Source: Nostoc sp. NIES-4103 (lineage in GTDB: Bacteria > Cyanobacteriota > Cyanobacteriia > Cyanobacteriales > Nostocaceae). From it: DNA of 64,000 nt. The stretch covers positions 6,838,494 through 6,902,493 of the forward strand of contig NZ_AP018288.1 of the NCBI RefSeq assembly GCF_002368335.1, written 5' to 3'. The notes under the pieces are model-generated. The model had not been told where the DNA came from, ran no database searches, and worked only from the letters and a program-made list of their open reading frames with translations. This document shows positions 17,800-25,420 of this stretch, piece by piece; position 1 is the stretch's first letter; each line of letters opens with the position of its first letter. Both the position numbers and the translations under genes were made by a program.

Positions 17800-18912
17800 T
17801 CAATGGTGGTGGTGATGATGTCCGGCTAATTGCGGATTAATTGTGGCTGCTTGCTCGTTTTTCAACTCAGCAATATGAGCATTTGCCCACTGGGCCGCCA
17901 TCGCTAAAAACTCTGGATGGTCGTTAACACAAGCCATTTGCACGTAGTCTACATCAGGATGCTTCTTCTCTAAAGCATGGATGATGTGGTGTACGTCCAA
18001 TAAGGTTTCGTGGTTTTCTGTTGCGAAGCCAATTGGCATAAACAGCACAACTTTTGCACCCAATTGAATTAGGTTATTGGCAGCTTGCTCAGCGTTTGGT
18101 AATGTCCATTCAATTAAGGGTGTGTCGTGGTTCAGCCAACCCACTGAAATTAAAGGATAGCGATTAATCAATTTATCGCGTACCAAGTCGTACAGTGCTT
18201 GACTTTCGGTAATCCCAGAGGTGAAACCTTTAGCTTTGTGAGGACAACCGTGATTCATTAACACAATGCCAATTTGAGAAGGTAAGTAAGCTGCTGCTAA
18301 GTCAGCGTTAATTTTCTCCTCAACCAGATGAGCCATCAAATCGATGTAGGCTGGTTCATTGTAAAAAGAGGGAATGTAACGTTGTGCTTTTACCCAATGT
18401 TCCTCGCCATCAGCCATTTCGGCTAAAGCGTTGTTAACTTGCTCGATCGCAATCCCGCTAGTAAATATAGAATCAACCACCAGCAGTGGGTAAATTAGCA
18501 GTTTCTCAAAGCCTTGGCTATGGATTTCTGCCAAAACCTGTTTAGGTAAAAAAGGAGCGCAGAAGTTAAAAGCTTTAAAAACTTGGACACTATCACCCCA
18601 CTTTGCTTGCAACTCTTTTTCAATACCAGCGCGTTGCTTTTCAAAGATAGCGTTGTGTGGGGAGATAAAATCGTGGTGTTGGTGTCCCCATTCGTGGCGG
18701 TCAAATAATGCCAATAATCTAGCTAAAGGTGGATAAATCCAAGTTGGCACTGGTGCAAATTTTGCTGTCAGTAGATTTAAAGCTTGTTCATTATAGTTAG
18801 CGAAATCTTCGTAGCTTTCGACTTCGCCGTAGCCCATGAGCAAAACGGCTACACGGTCTTGTCCTGATAGATGCTCGTGGGTGGCGTGCAGTTTTTCCGG
18901 CGTGGCTACCAC
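17800..18912 (-). CDS. Ferrochelatase-family protein with C-terminal His6 tail
   Basis: 370 residues, two chelatase half-domains. Match to HemH is by pattern: FNFCAPFLPKQVLAE...LLIYPLLVVDSIFTSG resembles the region before the active site, MNHGCPHKAKG holds the likely catalytic His, and FMPIGFATENHETLLDV resembles the Glu-containing PisFvsEHIETL motif. The canonical N-terminal LLNLGGP is replaced by LLMGYGE, and there is no C-terminal chlorophyll-binding helix as in cyanobacterial HemH, so this is a divergent paralogue, possibly using another metal or only binding it. It ends AGHHHHHH. GTG start with GAGGAA six bases upstream. A G-tract palindrome lies 81-106 bp upstream. Confidence 0.7.
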   Translation of the reverse strand: MVATPEKLHATHEHLSGQDRVAVLLMGYGEVESYEDFANYNEQALNLLTAKFAPVPTWIYPPLARLLALFDRHEWGHQHHDFISPHNAIFEKQRAGIEKELQAKWGDSVQVFKAFNFCAPFLPKQVLAEIHSQGFEKLLIYPLLVVDSIFTSGIAIEQVNNALAEMADGEEHWVKAQRYIPSFYNEPAYIDLMAHLVEEKINADLAAAYLPSQIGIVLMNHGCPHKAKGFTSGITESQALYDLVRDKLINRYPLISVGWLNHDTPLIEWTLPNAEQAANNLIQLGAKVVLFMPIGFATENHETLLDVHHIIHALEKKHPDVDYVQMACVNDHPEFLAMAAQWANAHIAELKNEQAATINPQLAGHHHHHH

Positions 18913-18992
18913 AATAAATTCCTCAATATAACCTGAGTAGAGAGCAAAACGAGCCAGGGAATAGCTTGACTTTTCGCTTTACTCGTAATCTA

Positions 18993-19018
18993 TTATCCTA
19001 TCCGGGGGGATAGGATAA
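18993..19018 (-). promoter_or_regulatory. Palindrome with G-tract, candidate metal-sensor operator
   Basis: Perfect 11-bp arms TTATCCTATCC (18993-19003) and GGATAGGATAA (19008-19018) flank GGGG; together with the arms there is a run of six G. The position, 81 bp before the GTG of the His-tailed chelatase gene, suits a promoter site or a 5'-UTR hairpin. RcnR/InrS-type repressors of the CsoR family are known to bind G/C tracts flanked by AT-rich inverted repeats; the resemblance is by eye. Confidence 0.45.
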
Positions 19019-19102
19019 CCATAAAAGTAACAAGAATATACCAAAAGGCTGACTACGGTTATTACTACATACCGAGTAGTGAAAAAGAGTTTATTCAGTA
19101 TC

Positions 19103-19202
19103 TTGGGGACTGGGGACTGGGGACTGGGGACTGGGGACTGGGGACTGGGGACTGGGGACTGGGGACTGGGGGGATGAGGGGGATGAGGGGGATGAGGGAG
19201 TG
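19103..19202. repeat. STRR array: GGGGACT heptamers, then GGGGGATGA units
   Basis: About nine GGGGACT repeats (19103-19167) are followed by GGGATGAGG units. Low complexity; reading frames through it (18979-19281 and 19091-19363, minus strand) are artefacts made of P/S/Q repeats. Confidence 0.85.
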
Positions 19203-19300
19203 AGGGAGAAATAACTAATAACCATTCCCAATTCCCAATTCCCCTTCGGGTTCGCCAGTCGCTCATGGGGGAGACCCCCAAGACCGCGCTGGCTCACCAA

Positions 19301-19366
19301 TTCCCAATTCCCAATTCCCAATTCCCAATTCCCAATTCCCAATTCCCAATTCCCAATTCCCAATGC
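19301..19366. repeat. STRR array: CCCAATT heptamers
   Basis: At least nine CCCAATT units run up to the next gene; a variant unit CCCAATG supplies an ATG at 19363 in frame with the hydrolase gene. Another short block lies at 19224-19243. Confidence 0.85.
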
Positions 19367-19380
19367 CCAATTCCCAACGA

Positions 19381-19935
19381 ATGACTGTAATTATCTGCCC
19401 TGGAATTCATGAGCCAGCTTTAACAGAAAGCTTCATATCAGGGTGGAGTTCACTTGATCAAAAAACAGTGGATATTCTAGTGTTTCCTGCTGAAGGATTA
19501 TTGGCTTTATCATCACTTCATATTTTGCAGTTTTTGCGCGATCGCCTGGGCAATCACCTAGAAACGCCAATCGTGTTCATTGGCTTTAGTGCTGGTGTCG
19601 TGGGGGCGATAACTGCGGCTTGGCAGTGGCAGCTATTAGGTGGTCAGATTAAAGCGTTTATTGCTATAGATGGATGGGGAGTGCCCTTATTGGGTAACTT
19701 TCCCATTCATCGTATGAGCCATGATTATTTTACTCATTGGAGTTCAGGGTTGCTGGGTAAGGGGGATAATAACTTTTACGCAGAACCATCAGTTGACCAT
19801 TTAACCATGTGGCGATCGCCCCAAACAGTTCAAGGCTGGTGGGTAGATCCATCAGTTGAGGCTTCTTCTAAGCAAGTTCGCCTCACAGCAGCTGAATTTT
19901 TACATTCGCTCTTTAAACTCTATGAGGAAAAATAG
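19381..19935 (+). CDS. Alpha/beta-fold hydrolase-like protein
   Basis: 184 residues from the ATG at 19381. The nucleophile elbow FIGFSAGVVGA (GxSxG) sits after the fifth-strand-like segment TPIVFIGF, and the N-terminus TVIICPGIHEP gives the oxyanion-hole strand. A candidate catalytic His is in SVDHLTMW. Short for the fold, without a lid. An ATG at 19363 also fits the frame but lies inside the CCCAATT repeat array and adds only MPNSQR, so it is not preferred. No SD is obvious. Substrate unknown; common as an uncharacterised cyanobacterial protein. Confidence 0.75.
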   Translation: MTVIICPGIHEPALTESFISGWSSLDQKTVDILVFPAEGLLALSSLHILQFLRDRLGNHLETPIVFIGFSAGVVGAITAAWQWQLLGGQIKAFIAIDGWGVPLLGNFPIHRMSHDYFTHWSSGLLGKGDNNFYAEPSVDHLTMWRSPQTVQGWWVDPSVEASSKQVRLTAAEFLHSLFKLYEEK

Positions 19936-20186
19936 TCCGGAAAACCGAATATGTCAACAGGAGTGAGAAATAGGGGGGTTTTTACTGTGGGGCTAGGAGG
20001 TAATGAGTGATAGGGTGAGATTTTCCCTACCTACTCATACCAAAGTTGGAATAGTTAATATTATTTGAGATTCCTGTAACAGCCTTACTGTCAAGACTGT
20101 TAATACCAAATCCCAATTTCTATCACTTACTTGCTCCCCTTGCCCTTTGATTTCCATCTACCTTAGTCATTATTCTTAAACACCTA

Positions 20187-21449
20187 ATGTTTCCAACTGA
20201 ACCTGCTGCTGTAAATAATGGGTTTGGCGCACTGCTAAAAAACCGTGGTTTCATGCTCCTGTGGATTGGGCAATTAGTCTCCCAGTTAGCAGATAAGGTT
20301 TTCTTCGTTTTGATGATTGCCTTACTAGAGTTTTATCCACCACCTCCAGGTTTAGCAGAAAACTCAATGTACTCAACTTTGATGGTGGTGTTTACAGTGC
20401 CGGCGGTTTTGTTCGGTTCTGCTGGTGGTATCTTTGTTGACCGATTGCCGAAAAAGGTGATTATGATCGGTTCGGATGTCGTCCGTGGACTATTGACGCT
20501 ACTGATTCCGCTTTTACCACGAGAGTTCTTGATTCTGTTGGTTATCACTTTTGCTATTTCCACAGTGACGCAGTTTTTTGCACCAGCTGAACAAGCAGCG
20601 ATTCCCCTATTAGTGCGGCGGGAGAATTTATTAGCAGCTAATGCCTTATTTAGCAGCACAATGATGGGAGCGTTGATAGTTGGCTTTGCAGTGGGAGAAC
20701 CATTGTTGAGTTTAGCGAAAAGCTTTCTGGGAGAACAGTACGGTCAGGAAATTATAGTTAGTGCATTATATTTGGCATCAAGCGTGATTATGGTGCCGAT
20801 TAAATTTAAAGAATATAAACCTCTTAAAGAAGATCAACAATCAAATCATCCTTGGGCTGAATTTACCCAGAGTCTACGCTATCTCAAGAAAAACCGTTTA
20901 GTACTAAATGCCATGCTGCAACTGACAACTTTGTATTGTGTGTTTGCAGCCTTAACAGTGCTGGCGATTCAATTAGCACAAGAGTTTGGTTTAAAAGAAA
21001 AACAGTTCGGCTTTTTCTTGGCAGCAGCAGGTGTAGGTATGGTGCTTGGTGCAGGAATTTTAGGTCATTGGGGTGATAAATTTCATCACAAACCTTTACC
21101 TTTAATGGGATTTTTGATGATGGCGCTAGTGTTGGGAGTGTTCACTTTTACCCACAACTTAGCGTTAGCCTTGGGACTTTGTGCATTGTTGGGTTTAGGT
21201 GCTTCTTTCATTGGTGTGCCTATGCAAACTTTAATTCAGCAGCAAACCCCGCCTAACATGCATGGTAAAGTATTTGGCTTTCAAAATCATGCTGTTAACA
21301 TTGCCCTTTCGGCACCACTGGCAATCATTGGGCCATTAACTGATAAGCTAGGCTTGCGAAATGTATTGGTGGGAATGAGTATTGTAGTGGTGATTGTCGG
21401 TGTTTGGGCCTGGCAAAATACTCGTAGAGTGCTACAAGATGTAATATAA
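20187..21449 (+). CDS. MFS transporter (EntS/MFS_3-like)
   Basis: 420 residues, 12 hydrophobic segments. The start LKNRGFMLLWIGQLVSQLADKVFFV and the loop GGIFVDRLPKKVIMI are typical of the MFS_3 group that includes enterobactin exporter EntS and macrolide exporters. A PMQTLIQQQTPPNMHGKVFGFQN segment in the C-terminal half is also characteristic. Stand-alone, so the substrate cannot be deduced. Confidence 0.87.
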   Translation: MFPTEPAAVNNGFGALLKNRGFMLLWIGQLVSQLADKVFFVLMIALLEFYPPPPGLAENSMYSTLMVVFTVPAVLFGSAGGIFVDRLPKKVIMIGSDVVRGLLTLLIPLLPREFLILLVITFAISTVTQFFAPAEQAAIPLLVRRENLLAANALFSSTMMGALIVGFAVGEPLLSLAKSFLGEQYGQEIIVSALYLASSVIMVPIKFKEYKPLKEDQQSNHPWAEFTQSLRYLKKNRLVLNAMLQLTTLYCVFAALTVLAIQLAQEFGLKEKQFGFFLAAAGVGMVLGAGILGHWGDKFHHKPLPLMGFLMMALVLGVFTFTHNLALALGLCALLGLGASFIGVPMQTLIQQQTPPNMHGKVFGFQNHAVNIALSAPLAIIGPLTDKLGLRNVLVGMSIVVVIVGVWAWQNTRRVLQDVI

Positions 21450-21638
21450 TTAAAGACCAGAGGCAGCAGGCAGATTGTGACCAATTTTGATTAAAGGTTG
21501 CACTGATAGCAAGAGCCTGAAACCCAACAATTACAAATTACTAATTAAAAAATCAGAAATTGATTTAAGTTTTACATTAAAATGAAATCTTAAATACAGA
21601 CTTTCAGCGTTAACTTAGCTATCCTCCGAGGTTTGACT

Positions 21639-23579
21639 GTGACCGTGCGCTTGCCTTCCTCAATCAGCATCCCACAAACCGAGAATGACAATGGTACTGG
21701 CGACAACGCTCTTAACCAGAGCAACGCCGTACTTGCCCAGTCTGCCACTTCTGTACCAGTTGCCACACCTAAGCGTGCAACTGGTGGTTTTGCTCTGCTA
21801 GACAGTCTTTTGCGCCACGGGGTCGAATATATTTTTGGTTATCCTGGCGGGGCAATCCTACCAATTTACGATGACCTATACAAGGTGGAAGCAACTGGAG
21901 CAATTAAGCACATCTTGGTAAGGCATGAACAAGGTGCAGCCCACGCCGCTGATGGTTATGCCCGCGCCACAGGAAAGGTAGGAGTATGCTTTGGTACTTC
22001 TGGCCCTGGGGCAACTAATTTGGTGACAGGTATCGCTACAGCCTACATGGATTCGATTCCGATGATTATAGTCACCGGACAAGTACCTCGGAAAATGATT
22101 GGTACAGATGCGTTCCAAGAAACCGATATTTATGGAATTACGCTACCAATAGTCAAGCATTCCTATGTGGTGCGCGATCCGGCTGATATGGCACGGATTG
22201 TTGCAGAAGCGTTCCACATCGCTAGTACTGGGCGTCCAGGCCCTGTTTTGATCGATGTTCCCAAAGATGTGGCTTTTGAAGAATTTGACTACACGCCTGT
22301 GGAACCAGGTTCAGTCAAGTTACATGGATATCGCCCCACAGTTAAGGGAAATCCCCGGCAAATTAATGCAGCCATCAAGTTAATCCGGGAAAGCCGCCGT
22401 CCATTGCTGTATGTGGGTGGAGGTGCGATCGCTGCTAATGCCCACCAAGAAGTTAAAGACCTAGCTGAATTATTCAATATCCCCGTCACCACAACGTTGA
22501 TGGGTATCGGTGCATTTGATGAACATCATCCCCTGTCATTGGGAATGTTAGGAATGCATGGCACCGCCTACGCTAACTTTGCCGTTACCGATTGTGACTT
22601 GCTGATTTGCGTCGGTGCGAGATTCGACGATCGCGTCACCGGGAAATTAGACGAATTCGCCTCCCATGCGAAAGTCATTCACATCGACATCGACCCCGCT
22701 GAAGTTGGTAAAAACCGCGTTCCCGAAGTTCCCATTGTCGGTGATGTGCGGCATGTGTTAACTGACTTGTTGCGTCGCTGCAAGCAATTAGGCATCAAGA
22801 ATACACCCAAACAAACCCAAGAGTGGTTGAATTTAGTTACCCGCTGGCGAGAAGAATATCCATTGGTGGTGCCTCAACATCCTGATAGCATCTCGCCCCA
22901 AGAAGTAATTGTAGAAATTGGTCGCCAAGCACCCCACGCTTTCTACACCACAGATGTCGGACAACATCAAATGTGGTCTGCACAGTTCCTCAAGAACGGG
23001 CCAAGGCGCTGGATTTCTAGTGCAGGTTTGGGAACGATGGGTTTTGGTTTGCCTGCCGCTATGGGTGCAAAAGTGGCATTTCCTGATGAAGAAGTCATCT
23101 GTATCAGCGGTGATGCCAGCTTCCAAATGTGTTTGCAGGAACTGGGTACTATATCACAGTATGGTATTAATGTCAAGACTGTGATTATTAATAACGGCTG
23201 GCAGGGCATGGTACGCCAGTGGCAGCAAGCTTTTCACGGCGAGCGCTACTCATGCTCGAATATGGAAGTAGGAATGCCAGACATTGAGTTATTGGCAAAA
23301 GCCTATGGAATTAAGGGCATGGTAATTAGCGATCGCGCCCAGTTAAAAGATGCGATCGCCGAAATGCTGGCACATCAAGGCCCGGTAATTGTGGATGTCC
23401 GCGTCACCAGAGACGAAAACTGCTATCCAATGGTAGCCCCAGGCAAGAGCAACGCTCAAATGGTCGGCTTACCCAAGCAAGCACCAAAGACTGCTACAGA
23501 ACCAGTGTATTGCAGCCATTGTGGTACAAGCAATCAACCCAGCCATAACTTCTGTTCGGAATGTGGCACGAAGTTGTAA
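21639..23579 (+). CDS. ilvB: Acetolactate synthase large subunit with C-terminal zinc ribbon
   Basis: 646 residues. It condenses two pyruvates (or pyruvate and 2-ketobutyrate) in branched-chain amino-acid synthesis, using thiamine diphosphate. Seen: FGYPGGAILPIYD, RHEQGAAHAADGYARATGKVG with the catalytic Glu, the FAD-linked middle domain, and the ThDP motif GDASFQMCLQEL...NNGW. The GTG at 21639 is chosen over the TTG at 21633 because GAGG (21628-21631) is seven bases before it. Unusual: after the normal end, CSHC and CSEC pairs (C625, C628, C639, C642) form a rubredoxin-like zinc ribbon. The small subunit ilvN is not in the window. Confidence 0.95.
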   Translation: MTVRLPSSISIPQTENDNGTGDNALNQSNAVLAQSATSVPVATPKRATGGFALLDSLLRHGVEYIFGYPGGAILPIYDDLYKVEATGAIKHILVRHEQGAAHAADGYARATGKVGVCFGTSGPGATNLVTGIATAYMDSIPMIIVTGQVPRKMIGTDAFQETDIYGITLPIVKHSYVVRDPADMARIVAEAFHIASTGRPGPVLIDVPKDVAFEEFDYTPVEPGSVKLHGYRPTVKGNPRQINAAIKLIRESRRPLLYVGGGAIAANAHQEVKDLAELFNIPVTTTLMGIGAFDEHHPLSLGMLGMHGTAYANFAVTDCDLLICVGARFDDRVTGKLDEFASHAKVIHIDIDPAEVGKNRVPEVPIVGDVRHVLTDLLRRCKQLGIKNTPKQTQEWLNLVTRWREEYPLVVPQHPDSISPQEVIVEIGRQAPHAFYTTDVGQHQMWSAQFLKNGPRRWISSAGLGTMGFGLPAAMGAKVAFPDEEVICISGDASFQMCLQELGTISQYGINVKTVIINNGWQGMVRQWQQAFHGERYSCSNMEVGMPDIELLAKAYGIKGMVISDRAQLKDAIAEMLAHQGPVIVDVRVTRDENCYPMVAPGKSNAQMVGLPKQAPKTATEPVYCSHCGTSNQPSHNFCSECGTKL

Positions 23580-23586
23580 GTATAGC

Positions 23587-23619
23587 TGGGGACTGGGGAC
23601 TGGGGACTGGGGACTGGGT
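23587..23619. repeat. STRR array (GGGGACT heptamers)
   Basis: Four to five GGGGACT units directly after the ilvB stop codon, same motif as at 19103. Confidence 0.8.
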
Positions 23620-23690
23620 AAAAAGTCTTTTTGTGTCTAGGTTTTGTTAAACCCTGTCTTTAAGGATGGGGTCTTAAACGTTATTTCAAC

Positions 23691-23717
23691 GCAGGGGAGT
23701 ATATCCTCTGCTTTTTT
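23691..23717 (+). terminator. Rho-independent terminator after ilvB
   Basis: Stem GCAGGGGA (23691-23698), loop GTATA, TCCTCTGC (23704-23711), with one G-T pair, followed by TTTTTT. It lies 111 bp after the ilvB stop. An AT-rich palindrome TTTTTGTATAAA...TTTATACAAAAA (23713-23739) overlaps the T-run. Confidence 0.65.
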
Positions 23718-23851
23718 GTATAAAAAATTTATACAAAAAGTACCAAAGCTTGAGAATTTACGGATTCTTTTGGGAAAGCTAAACCATAAGAAGCAGTGGA
23801 AACCGTGAAGAATTGCTTTCTAAACCATAAAAATACTTTTGCAGGATAATT

Positions 23852-24313
23852 ATGTCTCAACGCAAGTTGCCCAAAGGGCGTAGTAGCAGTTCAGTTGCTT
23901 TAGAACCAGAAGTAGCGATCGCAATTATTGGACTGTTTTCTGCTGCTGCTGATGGTGAAGGTATTTCTTCAACAGAAGAATATGCTTTGAGTGAATTTCT
24001 CGGTCAGGTAGGCTTATTTGAAGATTACTCTGATGAAGACTTTGAAGAGTTGACAGAAAAAGTAGTCCGCTTGATTGAAGGAGAAGAACCAGAAAATTTA
24101 ATTGCCCAGGCGATCGAATCTTTACCGAATCGGGCTTATCGAGAAGCTGCATACATCACCGCTATCTTAGTAGTAGGGATTGATGAAGAAGTACCCGAAG
24201 ATGAACAAGATTATATCTCAGAACTTCAAGAAACCTTGAAGATTTCAGACGAACGAGCGCAAGAACTCATAGATGGAGTGTTTGGAGAGGAAGAAGAAGA
24301 GGAAGAAGAGTAA
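23852..24313 (+). CDS. TerB family (tellurite-resistance-like) protein
   Basis: 153 residues, all-helical. The segment VAIAIIGLFSAAADGEGISSTEEYALSEFL is the TerB-type metal-binding helix pair with an acidic DGE turn, and a second half-repeat ITAILVVGIDEEVPEDEQDYISEL follows. The C-terminus is a run of nine acidic residues. TerB-like proteins are cytoplasmic and often associate with membranes or stress complexes; no ter operon is nearby. AGGA is eight bases upstream of the ATG. Confidence 0.8.
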   Translation: MSQRKLPKGRSSSSVALEPEVAIAIIGLFSAAADGEGISSTEEYALSEFLGQVGLFEDYSDEDFEELTEKVVRLIEGEEPENLIAQAIESLPNRAYREAAYITAILVVGIDEEVPEDEQDYISELQETLKISDERAQELIDGVFGEEEEEEEE

Positions 24314-24392
24314 GTAAGTCGGCGCTAACATTTCAAGCGATTTTAATAAATTTAAATGTAGTGGCGTGGCAAGACTAAAGCTGTACATTAGC

Positions 24393-24450
24393 AACTCTTG
24401 TGGGATGGGCGTCTCGCCCGTCCGGTGCAACAGCCCACACCACAAGAGTT
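24393..24450. repeat. Nested inverted repeat
   Basis: The outer stem AACTCTTGTGG (24393-24403) pairs with 24440-24450, and an inner hairpin ATGGGCG-TCT-CGCCCGT occupies 24405-24421. A related inner hairpin (GGGTGGGCATCTTGCCCGCCC) is at 26925-26944. It lies between the TerB-like gene and the convergent gene at 24599. Confidence 0.6.
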
Positions 24451-24572
24451 ATATCAATGCACTATTTTAGCTGAAACAGTCCAGTAGTGTGCGTTGTCGC
24501 ATAGCGCAACGCACCGCCAATGACTTAATATCAAATTCCTAATTTGTAATTTATTCTGGGTTCCAAGAAAAT

Positions 24573-24598
24573 TAGAGACGCGCCATAGCGCGTCTCTA
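24573..24598 (-). repeat. Hairpin TAGAGACG...CGTCTCTA, family copy B
   Basis: An 11-bp perfect stem TAGAGACGCGC / GCGCGTCTCTA with loop CATA. It abuts the stop codon of the gene at 24599-25276 and may serve as that gene's 3' end structure, though no long T-run follows. Confidence 0.65.
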
Positions 24599-25276
24599 CT
24601 AATTAGAAATAGGTACATTTTTAAACGCCGCTGTATCTGGCACATATATATCCAGAGAATCCACACCTTGAGGAACTCTTACCCAAACATAGGCATCAGC
24701 CGAAGCTTTGGGACGTAGCTGCGCCAAAGAAACACTTCCTGTTGAACGGTCTGGGGCAACTCCTTTGTAGGTAACACTGGTATCAGGATTACGGGCTGTC
24801 GTGCTAGCAACCGATATAATATCACCACCACCAACCCCTTCAGCACCAAGGCGACGGATACGCATTTGCACATTCACCACATCACGGTTGGCAGTTTCTG
24901 GATCTTTAATTCGCTTTGCTGCAAGTAATTCCACTTCTGCCTTATTGCCAAAAGCAGGCTGGACAAATTGACCAGGCTCAATAGTTGAAGTCGTGGGAAC
25001 TTGTGTAGTTACCGATAATGGTGTTGCTGTTGGTTGTGGCGCAGTAGAGGCTGACGGTAGTGGGCTTGGTACTTGTGCAGGAACAGTATTACTCGCCGTT
25101 TTAGTATTTAATGTTTGTCGTAGCGTGAAAAGTTCGTAAGCTGTATAGCCGCTACAAGCTAAAGCCAAAGTAGAAAGTAATACAGCCACACCAGAAAGGA
25201 ATGTACTCACACCTTTACCTCTATTCCGTATTTGTGTGTATGTAGGTTGGTTAACCTGGCGATTTTGAAATGCCAT
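24599..25276 (-). CDS. Hypothetical membrane-anchored protein with Pro/Thr-rich linker
   Basis: 225 residues. A single N-terminal membrane segment (about 24-50, STFLSGVAVLLSTLALACSGYTAYELF) is followed by a low-complexity Pro/Thr/Ser/Ala linker (about 58-100) and a folded, mostly beta domain of about 120 residues. That domain resembles periplasmic Ig-like DUF4352-type domains in general shape (conserved VNVQMRIRRLG and a hydrophobic VWVRVPQG strand), but I do not recognise a named family. Likely anchored in the plasma membrane with the C-terminal domain outside. Conserved look, function unknown. Confidence 0.65.
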   Translation of the reverse strand: MAFQNRQVNQPTYTQIRNRGKGVSTFLSGVAVLLSTLALACSGYTAYELFTLRQTLNTKTASNTVPAQVPSPLPSASTAPQPTATPLSVTTQVPTTSTIEPGQFVQPAFGNKAEVELLAAKRIKDPETANRDVVNVQMRIRRLGAEGVGGGDIISVASTTARNPDTSVTYKGVAPDRSTGSVSLAQLRPKASADAYVWVRVPQGVDSLDIYVPDTAAFKNVPISN

Positions 25277-25420
25277 GATTTATTTTTAATTAATCAGTGC
25301 GTATTAAATATGTCAGTATTTCTCATATACTAATCACTAAGGCATAGTAGCCTGCTTCTCTCTGTGGAAAGAAGTTTGAGGCAACGATGGTAAGACCTAT
25401 CTTAAGGATGAGGAATATCG

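Noticed and set aside
18979..19363. Two overlapping minus-strand ORFs rich in P, S, Q and N
   Set aside because: They read through GGGGACT, GATGAGG and CCCAATT heptamers; no stop codons occur because of repeat composition.
19103..19366. Possible CRISPR array
   Set aside because: Repeats are contiguous heptamers without unique spacers and no cas genes are present; these are STRRs.
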